A DNA stretch of 64,000 bases from Nocardioides marmotae (lineage in GTDB: Bacteria > Actinomycetota > Actinomycetes > Propionibacteriales > Nocardioidaceae), in assembly GCF_013177455.1 (NCBI RefSeq), contig NZ_CP053660.1, positions 2,666,001 through 2,730,000 of the forward strand, in the 5' to 3' direction. Of the stretch, positions 34,316 through 42,881 are shown piece after piece. The position numbers were made by a program, and so were the translations under genes. The notes under the pieces are model-generated. The model did no database searches. It worked only from the letters and a program-made list of their open reading frames with translations, and was not told the DNA's origin. Within the stretch, counting starts at the first letter, position 1. Every line of letters starts with the position of its first letter.

Positions 34316-35806
34316 ATGGACGTCAGGAGCGACGACGGGCCGGCGACCGATGCCGCGGCGCTGTGGCGGCTCACCCTGGAGCACTCCCCCATCGGCATGG
34401 CCCTCGTGGACCTCGAGGGCCGGGTGATGCTGGTCAACCCGGCCTTCGCGGAGATGCTCGGCCGCGACCCGCAGGCGATGCGCGGGCTGCACTTCTCCGA
34501 GATCACCTACTCCGACGACGTCGCCGACGACGTCGACCAGTTCACCCGGGCGGTCAGCGGCGAGACCGGCTCCTACCGGGTGCGCAAGCGCTACCTGCGC
34601 TCCGACGGGGCCGTGGTCTGGGCCGACCTGTCGGTGGGCGTGGTGCGGGACGGGTCCGGGCAGCCGCAGCACCTCATCGCCCAGGTCCTCGACATCACCG
34701 AGCAGCACGAGGCCGAGCAGCGGCTCGCGGCCGCGGTCGCCGAGACCGAGCGCGAGCGGCAGACCCTCGCGGCCGTCTTCGAGACCGTCGGCGTCGGGCT
34801 GCTGCTCATCGACGCCGAGGGCCGCTACCAGCGGATGAACCGCCGGCACCGCGAGACCATGAGCCTGCCCTTCCCCGAAGGCCACGCCGGCGCAGCGGGC
34901 CAGCTCGGCCACGTCTACCACCTCGACGGCCACACCCCGCTCAGCCGCGAGGAGATGCCGTCGTACCGCGCGGCGCAGGGCGAGGAGTTCACCGACTACC
35001 GGTACTGGGTGGGCGACGACCCGCTGACCCGCGCGGCCTTCACCACCTCCGCCCGCCAGGTGCGGAGCCCCTCGGGGGAACGGCTCGGCGCCGCGCTGGC
35101 CTACCAGGAGATCACCGACCTGCTGCGCGCGCTGCGGGTCAAGGACCAGTTCGTCTCCTCGGTCTCCCACGAGCTGCGCACGCCGCTGACCGCCGTCCTC
35201 GGGCACCTGGAGATGCTCTGCGAGGACGAGGAGCTCCCCGGCGACGTCCGGCAACGCCTGCAGGTGGTGCGCCGCAACGCCGACCGGCTGCGCTCGCTGG
35301 TCTCCGACGTCCTGCTCGTCGCCCGTGCCGGCGAGGTGGGCCTGGAGATGGAGCGCTCCGACGTCGACCTGGTCCGGCTCGTGCGGGAGGCCGTCGAGGC
35401 GGCCCGACCCGGCGCCGAGCGCACGGGCCTCGACCTCACCGCGCGCACCCCCGGGCGCCTCGTCGTCCGCGTTGACGAGCGGCGGGTGCGACAGGTCGTC
35501 GACAACCTGCTCTCCAACGCCGTGAAGTACACCGAGGCCGGCGGGTCGGTGCGGGTGACGCTGCGCCTGGCCGCCGGCGCCGTCGAGCTCGAGGTGGCCG
35601 ACACCGGCATCGGCATCGCCGCCGACGAGCTCGGCGCGGTGTTCACCCGGTTCTTCCGCGGGGCCGCGGCGACCGCGCGGCACATCCCCGGCACCGGCCT
35701 CGGCTTGGAGATCACCAGCTCGATCGTGGGCGCGCACGGCGGCTCCGTCGCGGTCAGCAGCGAGCCCGGCGGGGGCAGCGTGTTCACCGTCACCCTCCCC
35801 GCCTGA
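34316..35806 (+). CDS. Soluble PAS-domain sensor histidine kinase
   Basis: 496 residues with no transmembrane segment. Two PAS domains (about residues 10-130 and 155-265; the first includes EHSPIGMALVDLEGRVMLVN, the second FETVGVGLLLIDAEGRYQ), then the H-box SSVSHELRTPLTAVLGHLEM, and HATPase motifs NLLSNAVKYT, DTGIGIA and GTGLGLEI. All catalytic motifs are complete. No response regulator is adjacent, so it is an orphan kinase by position. Start ATG 34316 has GGGAGG about 8 nt upstream. Ligand unknown. Confidence 0.9.
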   Translation: MDVRSDDGPATDAAALWRLTLEHSPIGMALVDLEGRVMLVNPAFAEMLGRDPQAMRGLHFSEITYSDDVADDVDQFTRAVSGETGSYRVRKRYLRSDGAVVWADLSVGVVRDGSGQPQHLIAQVLDITEQHEAEQRLAAAVAETERERQTLAAVFETVGVGLLLIDAEGRYQRMNRRHRETMSLPFPEGHAGAAGQLGHVYHLDGHTPLSREEMPSYRAAQGEEFTDYRYWVGDDPLTRAAFTTSARQVRSPSGERLGAALAYQEITDLLRALRVKDQFVSSVSHELRTPLTAVLGHLEMLCEDEELPGDVRQRLQVVRRNADRLRSLVSDVLLVARAGEVGLEMERSDVDLVRLVREAVEAARPGAERTGLDLTARTPGRLVVRVDERRVRQVVDNLLSNAVKYTEAGGSVRVTLRLAAGAVELEVADTGIGIAADELGAVFTRFFRGAAATARHIPGTGLGLEITSSIVGAHGGSVAVSSEPGGGSVFTVTLPA

Positions 35807-35814
35807 GCGTCGGC

Positions 35815-35835
35815 GCCCGGCGCCCGGCGCCGGGC
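35815..35835. terminator. Hairpin terminator after the PAS kinase gene
   Basis: GCCCGGCGC, loop CCG, GCGCCGGGC, starting 9 nt after the stop. The following stretch to 35992 (converging siderophore-interacting gene) contains no gene I can support. Confidence 0.75.
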
Positions 35836-35992
35836 AATACCACCACGGTCTCGCGACAGGTGTCGGCGGAACCCATCCACCAGCACGGGACCGATCGTGA
35901 CGACGGTCGCCGGCCCGGACCCCGCTGCCCGCCGTCCTGGCCGTGCTGCTGCGGGTGTGGGCGCTGCTCGACCGGCGCGGCGCCGGCACCGC

Positions 35993-36784
35993 CTAGACGT
36001 CGGCCTCCATGGCGGCGACGAAGTCGGCCTTGACCGAGCGCCACGCCTCGTCGGTCATCGTCCGGCGCCAGTAGGGCGAGCAGGACATGTCGGCGCGGGC
36101 CAGCCCGCGCTCGGCGAGGAGGTGGCGGCGGATCCCGCGGATCTCCTCGGCCTCGCCGTGGACGAAGGCGTGGACGCGGCCGACCGGGGCGTCGAGCTCC
36201 TCCAACGAGCGGAGCAGCAGCGTGGCCGGGTCGTCGGCCCCGGCGCGGTGCAGCCAGCGCAGGTCGAGGTCGCCGGGGGTCGCGAGCGGGACCTCGTGGG
36301 CGGCGTCGTCACAGACCAGGCGCACCACGACCGGCCGCCCCACGGGCACGGCCTCCAGCGAGGCGGCGATCGCCGGGAGCGCGGACTCGTCGCCGACCAT
36401 CAGGTGCCAGTCGGCGGCCGGGTCGGGCCGGTAGCCCGCGCCCGGGCCCTCGAGGACCAGCACGTCGCCCACCGCCGCGCGCGAGGCCCACCGGCCCGCG
36501 GCGCCGGTGTCGCCGTGCACCACGAAATCGAGGGTCAGCCGGGCGCCGTCCCAGGCCCGCACGGTGTAGCGCCGACGCGCCGGCCACCACTGTGCGTCGT
36601 AGGAGGCGCGCACCTCGGCCGGCTCGAAGACCGGGCCGTACGGCGCGTCGTCGGGCGGGATGGCGATGTTGACGTAGGCGTCGGTGCTGTCAGGCATGGC
36701 GAATCCCGCCAGCCCGTCACCCCCGAGGACCACACGGACCATCGCGGGTGTCACCCACGTCACCGACTCGACCTGTCCGTGCAC
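35993..36784 (-). CDS. Siderophore-interacting protein (FAD/NAD(P)H ferric-siderophore reductase)
   Basis: 263 residues. The FAD-binding segment RRYTVRAWDGARLTLDFVVH and later GDVLVLEGPGAGY, GDESALPAIAASLE are the ViuB/SIP family blocks. These cytosolic enzymes release iron from imported ferric siderophores by reduction. GTG start 36782-36784 with AGGAGGG 5-7 nt upstream. Divergent from the siderophore ABC transporter with a single IdeR box between, so both are expected to be repressed by iron. Confidence 0.9.
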   Translation of the reverse strand: MHGQVESVTWVTPAMVRVVLGGDGLAGFAMPDSTDAYVNIAIPPDDAPYGPVFEPAEVRASYDAQWWPARRRYTVRAWDGARLTLDFVVHGDTGAAGRWASRAAVGDVLVLEGPGAGYRPDPAADWHLMVGDESALPAIAASLEAVPVGRPVVVRLVCDDAAHEVPLATPGDLDLRWLHRAGADDPATLLLRSLEELDAPVGRVHAFVHGEAEEIRGIRRHLLAERGLARADMSCSPYWRRTMTDEAWRSVKADFVAAMEADV

Positions 36785-36812
36785 GAACCCTCCTCCGACC
36801 GAAACGTCGTAC

Positions 36813-36831
36813 TTAGGTTAGCCTCACCTGT
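36813..36831. promoter_or_regulatory. IdeR/DtxR iron box
   Basis: TTAGGTTAGCCTCACCTGT matches 15 of 19 positions of TTAGGTTAGGCTAACCTAA. It lies 29 nt from the siderophore-interacting gene and 85 nt from the substrate-binding gene, the place to control both. Confidence 0.85.
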
Positions 36832-36915
36832 CGTCCGAGTCGGTCGGCGCCTCCCGCGCCGTGGCTGCGGACGTCCGCGGGCGCCGCCGGCGCCCCCGTG
36901 CCGAAAGGACCACCC

Positions 36916-37947
36916 GTGCGTTCCCTGCGCCTTCTCACCGTCTCCCTCGGAGCGGCCGCCCTCGTCCTGAGCGCGTGCGGCTCGACCGAGGAGGACTCCC
37001 CCTCCGCCACCGAGTCGTCGAGCGGCTCGTCGGCGGCGGAGTTCCCCATCACGATCGAGCACGCGCTCGGCACCACGACGATCGAGGAGGCGCCCGAGCG
37101 CGTCGCCACCGTCGCCTGGGCCAACCACGAGGTGCCGCTGGCGCTCGGCGTGGTGCCGGTGGGGATGGCGGCCGCCAACTTCGGCGACGACGACGGCGAC
37201 GGCCTGCTCCCCTGGGTGAGCGACGAGCTCGAGGAGCTCGACGCCGAGACGCCGGTGCTCTTCGACGAGACCGACGGCATCGACTTCGAGGCGGTCGCCG
37301 ACACCGAGCCGGACCTGATCCTGGCGTCGTACTCCGGGCTGACCCAGGAGGACTACGACACGCTCAGCGAGATCGCGCCGGTCGTGGCCTACCCCGAGGC
37401 GCCCTGGTCGACCGAGTGGCGCGACATGATCCTGCAGAGCAGCGAGGCCATGGGCATGGCCGAGGAGGGCGAGGCGCTGGTCGCCGACCTCGAGACCGAG
37501 ATCTCCGAGGCCGTCGCCGCGCACCCCGGGCTCGAGGGCAAGAAGACGATGTTCCTCACCCACGTCGACACCACCGACCTCAGCGAGGTCAGCTACTACA
37601 CGACGCTGGACACCCGCGCGAAGTTCTTCGCCGACCTCGGCCTGGCCAGCCCCGCCATGATCGAGGAGGCCTCGCAGGAGTCCGGGCAGTTCTCCGGAAC
37701 CCTCAGCGCCGAGCAGGTCGACAAGCTCGACGACGTCGAGGTCATCGTGACCTACGGCGACGAGGAGCTGGTCAAGGCCCTCAAGGCCGACCCGCTGCTT
37801 TCCAAGATGCCCGCGGTCGAGAACGACGCGATCGTGCTCCTGCCGAACACCCCGCTCGGCACCGCCGCCAACCCGACGCCGCTGTCGATCTCCTACGTCC
37901 TCGAGGACTACGTCGACATGCTCGCCGCGGCCGCCGGCGTCGAGTGA
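36916..37947 (+). CDS. Iron-siderophore ABC transporter, substrate-binding lipoprotein
   Basis: 343 residues. Signal peptide with lipobox LVLSACGS, so the mature protein is a lipid-anchored protein on the outer face of the membrane, followed by a Ser/Glu-rich tether. FecB/FepB-like fold blocks: ERVATVAWANHEVPLALGV, PDLILASYSGLTQEDYDTLS, and GTLSAEQVDKLDDVEVIV. GTG 36916 has AAGGA upstream; a GTG 18 nt earlier is also in frame but poorer. First gene of a four-gene uptake operon. Confidence 0.9.
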   Translation: MRSLRLLTVSLGAAALVLSACGSTEEDSPSATESSSGSSAAEFPITIEHALGTTTIEEAPERVATVAWANHEVPLALGVVPVGMAAANFGDDDGDGLLPWVSDELEELDAETPVLFDETDGIDFEAVADTEPDLILASYSGLTQEDYDTLSEIAPVVAYPEAPWSTEWRDMILQSSEAMGMAEEGEALVADLETEISEAVAAHPGLEGKKTMFLTHVDTTDLSEVSYYTTLDTRAKFFADLGLASPAMIEEASQESGQFSGTLSAEQVDKLDDVEVIVTYGDEELVKALKADPLLSKMPAVENDAIVLLPNTPLGTAANPTPLSISYVLEDYVDMLAAAAGVE

Positions 37948-37960
37948 CCCAGACCCCCGC

Positions 37961-39004
37961 ATGACCCTCGCACCTCCGGTCCCCGCCTCGGGCGCCGCCG
38001 CCGCGCGGCGCCCGAGGCGGCTCCGCGCCGTCTGGCTGCTCCTCGCCGGGGTCGTCCTGCTCGCGCTCATGGCGCTCTCCGTCGCGGTCGGGTCGCGCGA
38101 CGTCGGGCTCGACGACATCGTCGCGGCGCTGGGCGGGTCGAGCGAGACCCTCGACGAGGCGGCGGTCACCAAGCGGATCCCGCGGACCTTCCTCGCCGTG
38201 CTCGTCGGCGCCGCGCTCGGCGTCGCGGGGGCGGTCATGCAGGGGGTCACCCGCAACCCCCTGGCCGACCCCGGCATCCTCGGCGTCAACATGGGCGCTT
38301 CGCTGGCGGTCGTCGTCGGCATCGCCTGGTTCGGCCTCACCACGGCTTCGTCGTTCGTGTGGGTCGCGATCCTCGGCGCTGCCGTCGCCGCCGCCTTCGT
38401 GTACGCCGTCGGGTCGCTCGGCCGGGGCGGGGCGACGCCGTTGAAGCTCGCCCTCGCCGGCACCGCCACCTCCGCGGCGCTGGTCTCGTTCATCACCGCG
38501 GTGGTGCTGCCCCGCAACGACATCTCCGCGGGTGCGCTGTCCTGGCAGATCGGCGGGGTCGGCGGCGCGTCCTCCGACACCATCACGCTGGTGGTGCCGT
38601 TCCTCGCCGTCGGGCTGCTCGTCTGCCTGGCCACGGCCCGCGGGCTGAACTCCCTCGCGCTCGGCGACGACGTGGCGTCCGGCCTCGGCGAGCGGGTCGC
38701 GCTGACCCGCGGAGCCGCCGCGATCGGGGCCGTGCTGCTGTGCGGCGCCGCCACGGCGGTGGCCGGCCCGATCGGGTTCGTCGGCCTCGTCGTACCCCAC
38801 CTGTGCCGCACGCTCGTGGGCGTGGACCACCGCTGGCTGCTGCCCTTCGCCGCCGTCGGCGGGGCCGCGCTGCTCACCGCCGCGGACGTCGTCGGGCGGA
38901 TCGTCGCCCGGCCGAGCGAGATCGACGTCGGCATCATCACCGCCCTCGTCGGCGCCCCGTTCTTCATCCACGTCGTCCGCCGCCACAAGGTGCGCGAGCT
39001 GTGA
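37961..39004 (+). CDS. FecCD-family siderophore permease 1
   Basis: 347 residues, about nine to ten transmembrane helices. The FecCD motif GAALGVAGAVMQGVTRNPLA, then DPGILGVNMGA are clear, as is GPIGFVGLVVPHLCR near residue 265 that contacts the ATPase. Partner of the next permease in a heterodimeric channel. Confidence 0.92.
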   Translation: MTLAPPVPASGAAAARRPRRLRAVWLLLAGVVLLALMALSVAVGSRDVGLDDIVAALGGSSETLDEAAVTKRIPRTFLAVLVGAALGVAGAVMQGVTRNPLADPGILGVNMGASLAVVVGIAWFGLTTASSFVWVAILGAAVAAAFVYAVGSLGRGGATPLKLALAGTATSAALVSFITAVVLPRNDISAGALSWQIGGVGGASSDTITLVVPFLAVGLLVCLATARGLNSLALGDDVASGLGERVALTRGAAAIGAVLLCGAATAVAGPIGFVGLVVPHLCRTLVGVDHRWLLPFAAVGGAALLTAADVVGRIVARPSEIDVGIITALVGAPFFIHVVRRHKVREL

Positions 39005-40044
39005 GCGCGCCGAGCACCCTGACCGTCGAGCGGGTCGCGCACGGCCGGACGCGCCGCGCCGCGCGCCGGCGCGGTGTCGTCGTCGTCCTGCTGCTGCTCC
39101 TCGCCGGCGTCTTCGCCGCCAGCCTGATGGTGGGCCGCACGTTCTACCCGCCGAGCGACGTCCTGGCGGTCCTCTCCGGCCAGGACGTGCCCGGCGCGTC
39201 CTTCACCGTCGGTCGCCTCCGGCTGCCCCGGGCGGTCCTCGCTCTCGTGGTCGGGCTCTGCTTCGGCATGGCCGGCGTGGCGTTCCAGACGATGCTGCGC
39301 AACCCGCTCGCGAGCCCCGACATCATCGGCATCAGCACCGGCGCGAGCGCCGCCGCGGCCGTCGGCATCGTGACCTTCGGGCTGTCCGGCGCCGCGGTGT
39401 CGCTCCTGGCGATCATGGTCGGGCTCGGCGTCGCGGTGCTCATCTACGTGCTCTCCTTCCGCGACGGCGTGGCCGGGACCCGGCTCATCCTCATCGGCAT
39501 CGGGATCGCGGCGATGCTGGAGAGCGTCATCGCCTACGTGCTCAGCCGGGCCGCCGCCTGGGACTTCCAGGAGGCCGTCCGGTGGCTGACCGGCAGCCTC
39601 AACAGCGCCAGCTGGGACGACGTGCTGCCCGTCCTGGTGGCTCTCCTCGTGCTCGGCCCGCTGCTCGTGGTGAAGTCCGGCGACCTCGACATGCTCCAGC
39701 TCGGCGACGACGCCGCCTCCGCGCTCGGCGTCCGCGTCGAACGGACCCGCATCCTCGTCATCGTCGCCGCCGTCGGGCTGGTCGCCTTCGCGACCGCGGC
39801 CACCGGCCCGATCGCCTTCGTCGCCTTCCTCGCCGGGCCGATCGCGGCCCGGGTCGTCGGCCCCGGCGCCTCGCTGCTCGTGCCGTCCGCGCTCGTCGGC
39901 GCGCTGCTGGTGCTCGTGGCCGACCTGTGCGGGCAGTTCGCCTTCGACCACCGCTACCCCGTCGGCGTCGTCACCGGCGTGCTCGGCGCGCCGTACCTCG
40001 TCTACCTCATCGTCCGCACCAACCGCGCCGGAGGCTCGCTGTGA
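39001..40044 (+). CDS. FecCD-family siderophore permease 2
   Basis: 347 residues. CFGMAGVAFQTMLRNPLASP and DIIGISTGASAAA are the FecCD signature; TGPIAFVAFLAGPIAAR is the coupling segment. GTG 39001 overlaps the stop of permease 1 (GTGA). It has a longer, Arg-rich cytoplasmic N-terminus than its partner. Confidence 0.92.
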   Translation: MSAPSTLTVERVAHGRTRRAARRRGVVVVLLLLLAGVFAASLMVGRTFYPPSDVLAVLSGQDVPGASFTVGRLRLPRAVLALVVGLCFGMAGVAFQTMLRNPLASPDIIGISTGASAAAAVGIVTFGLSGAAVSLLAIMVGLGVAVLIYVLSFRDGVAGTRLILIGIGIAAMLESVIAYVLSRAAAWDFQEAVRWLTGSLNSASWDDVLPVLVALLVLGPLLVVKSGDLDMLQLGDDAASALGVRVERTRILVIVAAVGLVAFATAATGPIAFVAFLAGPIAARVVGPGASLLVPSALVGALLVLVADLCGQFAFDHRYPVGVVTGVLGAPYLVYLIVRTNRAGGSL

Positions 40045-40853
40045 CCGCCGACCACACGCTCACCGTCCACGACCTCGAGCTGGGGTACGGCGAGCGCACC
40101 GTCATCCACGCGCTGGACCTCGAGCTGCCACCGGGCCGGGTCACGGCCATCGTCGGCGCCAACGCCTGCGGGAAGTCGACCCTGCTGCGCTCGATGTCGC
40201 GGCTGCTGCGCCCGCGCACCGGCCAGGTCCTGCTCGACGGCAAGCAGGTGCACAAGCTGCCGGCCAAGGAGCTCGCCCGCACGCTCGGGCTGCTCCCCCA
40301 GGCGCCCACCGCCCCCGAGGGGATCACCGTCAGCGACCTCGTCGGCCGTGGCCGCAACCCCCACCAGGGCCTGCTGTCGCGCTGGAGCAGCGAGGACGAC
40401 GCCGCGGTCGCGGCGGCGCTCGAGGCCACCGACACCGTCGAGCTCGCCGACCGGCCCGTCGACGAGCTGTCGGGCGGCCAGCGCCAGCGGGTGTGGATCG
40501 CGATGGCCCTCGCCCAGCAGACCGACGTCCTGCTGCTCGACGAGCCGACGACGTACCTCGACGTCAGCCACCAGGTGGAGGTCCTCGACCTGCTCACCGA
40601 CCTCAACCGCAGCCGCGGCACGACGATCGTGATGGTGCTCCACGACCTGAACCTCGCCGCCCGGTACGCCGACCACCTCGTCGCTCTCGCCGGCGGCAGG
40701 CTGCACGCGGCGGGGACGCCGCACGAGGTGCTCACCGAGGAGACCGTCCGCGCCGTCTTCGGCCTGGAGTGCTCGGTGATCACCGACCCCGTCTCCGGGC
40801 GCCCGTTGATGCTGCCGATCGGCCGCCACCACGTCGTCGCGCCGGTCGTCTGA
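40041..40853 (+). CDS. Siderophore ABC transporter ATP-binding protein (FecE/FepC-like)
   Basis: 270 residues. Walker A GANACGKSTL (Cys in place of the usual Gly/Ala within the loop, GKST intact), signature LSGGQRQRV, Walker B VLLLDEPTTYLD and switch His VLHDLNLAARY. The TYLD variant after DEPT is typical of FepC-type ATPases. GTG 40041 overlaps the previous stop. No siderophore biosynthesis gene is present, so the substrate may be a foreign siderophore. Confidence 0.93.
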   Translation: MTADHTLTVHDLELGYGERTVIHALDLELPPGRVTAIVGANACGKSTLLRSMSRLLRPRTGQVLLDGKQVHKLPAKELARTLGLLPQAPTAPEGITVSDLVGRGRNPHQGLLSRWSSEDDAAVAAALEATDTVELADRPVDELSGGQRQRVWIAMALAQQTDVLLLDEPTTYLDVSHQVEVLDLLTDLNRSRGTTIVMVLHDLNLAARYADHLVALAGGRLHAAGTPHEVLTEETVRAVFGLECSVITDPVSGRPLMLPIGRHHVVAPVV

Positions 40854-40904
40854 GGGGCCCCGGCCCCGGCCCCGGGCGCGGGCGCGGGGGTCCGGCGGCC
40901 CCTC
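40852..40904 (+). terminator. Possible terminator of the siderophore uptake operon
   Basis: GAGGGGCC (40852-40859) pairs with GGCCCCTC (40897-40904), and the 37 nt between is itself GC palindromic (CCCCGG/GCGGGGG). It begins at the stop codon. Confidence 0.45.
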
Positions 40905-40942
40905 GCGGGCGGGCCGCGACGCACCCGAGCCGGAACGTCGGC

Positions 40943-42328
40943 TCAGGTGGCGAGGACGTACTCCAGCCGGATCGGCGCTCCCTGGCGGATGCTGACCAGG
41001 GCGGGCGGTCGGCGGCGATGTCGATGACCGGTGGGAGTGGTGGTCTCGATGTCCCCCGTCCCGAGATCGTCTGTCTGGAGATCACCCGTCTCGGCGTCAG
41101 CGTCGGGTGAGGTCCGTGCCTGCCAGCCGGGCGCCTGCTTGGCGTGGTTGCACGCCTCGCACAGACCCTGGGCGTTGCCGGCGGTGGTCGGCCCGCCCTC
41201 GGCGACCGGGACCGCGTGGTCGTGGTGCCGGATCGGCGCCCCGCACCACGGGGTGCGGCAGACCTGGTCCCGGAGCCGGATGAACCGGCGCAGACCGCGG
41301 GGGAACGCGCGGGCGCGGGAGTCCATCGCGACCAGCTCACCGGTGCGAGGACTGGCGTAGAGCCGGCGCAGCCAGACCTCCTCCCCCGGGGCCAGCGCAC
41401 CGGCGAGGACCTCGAGGCCCAGCTCGGCGGGGACCCATCCGAACCCGTCCACGTGCGCCGGCTCGTCGGCGGACCCGAAGACCGTCTGGTCGGACATCAC
41501 CAGCCCCAGCTCGATCCGCGGTCCCCCGGTCGCCTCGTGGCCGCCCAGGACGTTGCTGACCAGGGTGTCGGCCATGACCTGGCCCTTGCCCCGCTCGTCC
41601 GAACCGTCGGCCCGGACGCGGTCGGCGGCGCCCACCAGCGCGGCGTACGCCGCGACGCCCTCGGCGACCGGTAGCAGCGCGGTCAGGTAGACCATGGCGT
41701 CCGGCGCGGGCCGGATCGTGACGCGGCGGTCCGCCTTGGCCTACCGCTGCCTCCGCACCACCGACGCGGCGTCCAGCCGGGCGGCGTGACGCCGGCAGAA
41801 CGCGGCGACCTCCCGGTCGCTCATCCGGTCCAGGGCGTCGGGGTCGGCGGCCAGGAGGCGGTCGACCTCGTGCCGGTCCTCGACCTCGAGGCAGGCGGTC
41901 TCCCGCGCGGCCAGCGTGGCGGCGTACTCGGTGACCTTCCCCTGCCGCCAGGCGGCCCACAGCGCCGGCATCTCCGCCGCTACGACCTTCGCCAGGCCCA
42001 GGTGGCGCTGGCCACGGTGGTGGGACTCCTTGCGCGCCAGAGCGACCTGTGCGCCGATGCCGAGCCCCCGGCGCGCCGCCGGAACCCCTGCCCCGGCCTG
42101 CGCGGCGCGCTGAGAGGCGTCCAGCTCCCGCGCAAGGGCGGCCTGCGCCGCGGTCGCGACGCGGACGAGATCTTCGAGCGCCGTGATCGCCTCGACCCGG
42201 CCGGCGTCGTCGAGGCCCGAGGGCGCGTTCAGCGCGGCGGTGAGCCCTGCCCGGAACCCCTCGATGACCGCGGCGCGCAGCGTCGCGCCCGGCGGGCTGC
42301 TCGGCGGGGGCGGGGTGGTCTCGGACAT
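40943..42328 (-). pseudogene. DUF222 / HNH endonuclease gene split by one in-frame stop
   Basis: A single reading frame from ATG 42326-42328 to the stop at 40943 is interrupted only by TAG at 41741-41743. Upstream of it lie the DUF222 helices (ALEDLVRVATAAQAALAREL ... HRGQRHLGLAKVV) ending VVRRQR; directly after it the same frame continues [19 protein letters not shown] into the rest of DUF222 and an HNH domain ([19 protein letters not shown], then [14 protein letters not shown]) whose catalytic His/Asn/His are intact. DUF222-HNH (13E12-type) proteins normally have a Lys or Gln at the stop position, so a single base change explains it. The rest shows no decay, so the lesion looks recent, or the stop is read through. 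A leaderless-type promoter precedes it. Confidence 0.85.
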
Positions 42329-42335
42329 GGCTGGG

Positions 42336-42341
42336 ACGCTA
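42336..42341 (-). promoter_or_regulatory. -10 hexamer for the DUF222-HNH gene
   Basis: TAGCGT on the minus strand, 7 nt before the ATG. Confidence 0.55.
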
Positions 42342-42427
42342 CGTCGGACCGGGGACAGTGCGCAGCGACGATCCACAGGCCCTCGCGGGACAGCCCAGGC
42401 AGCCCGGGAGGCTGGAGCGAGGGGCGC

Positions 42428-42862
42428 TCAGTCCAGGCAGAACTCGTTGCCCTCGACGTCCTGCATCACGATGCAGGACTCATCGACGTCGTCGGCGGGC
42501 ATCGTCCGCACGTGCGTCGCGCCGAGGCCGACGAGCCGGTCGCGCTCGGCCTCGAGGGCGGCGAGCCGCTCGGCGCCGATGAGGCCGGTGCCCACGCGCA
42601 CGTCGAGGTGGACCCGGTTCTTGACGCTCTTGTTCTCCGGGACGCGCTGGAAGAACAACCGCGGGCCGGCGCCGGTCGGGTCGACGCAGGCGAACGCGGA
42701 CCCCTGCCGCTCGGGCGGCAGCGCCGCGTCGAAGGCCGCCCACGAGGCGAACCCCGGAGGCGGCGGCGGGACGACGTACCCCAGCACCTCGCACCAGAAG
42801 CGGGCGACCCGCTCGGGCTCGGCGCAGTCGAACGTGACCTGGACTTCCCGCACGGCCGTCAT
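42428..42862 (-). CDS. VOC-superfamily protein (glyoxalase-like)
   Basis: 144 residues. The paired beta-alpha-beta-beta-beta fold is recognisable from VQVTFDCAEPERVARFWCEV at the start and the terminal DVEGNEFCLD (DPEGNxF block of the glyoxalase_6 group). VNxHLDVRV-like HLDV and the final Glu are likely metal ligands. Substrate unknown. The ATG lies 6 nt after TACCGT, so leaderless. It follows the GyrI-like gene by 19 nt on the same strand. Confidence 0.87.
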   Translation of the reverse strand: MTAVREVQVTFDCAEPERVARFWCEVLGYVVPPPPPGFASWAAFDAALPPERQGSAFACVDPTGAGPRLFFQRVPENKSVKNRVHLDVRVGTGLIGAERLAALEAERDRLVGLGATHVRTMPADDVDESCIVMQDVEGNEFCLD

Positions 42863-42868
42863 CCCCCG

Positions 42869-42874
42869 ACGGTA
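42869..42874 (-). promoter_or_regulatory. -10 hexamer for the VOC gene
   Basis: TACCGT on the minus strand, 6 nt before ATG 42860-42862, inside the short gap after the GyrI-like gene. Confidence 0.5.
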
Positions 42875-42881
42875 ACCCCGC

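Noticed and set aside
35897..36970. Plus-strand frame covering the siderophore-interacting gene
   Set aside because: Antisense shadow. The short piece before it (35836-35992) has a hydrophobic 20-codon stretch but no start and a stop just upstream.
36760..39951. 1063-codon minus-strand frame opposite the siderophore transporter
   Set aside because: Low-complexity shadow without domains, opposite clearly real genes.
40927..40944. Small inverted repeat GAGCCG/CGGCTC
   Set aside because: Six-base arms overlapping a stop codon are expected by chance at this GC content.
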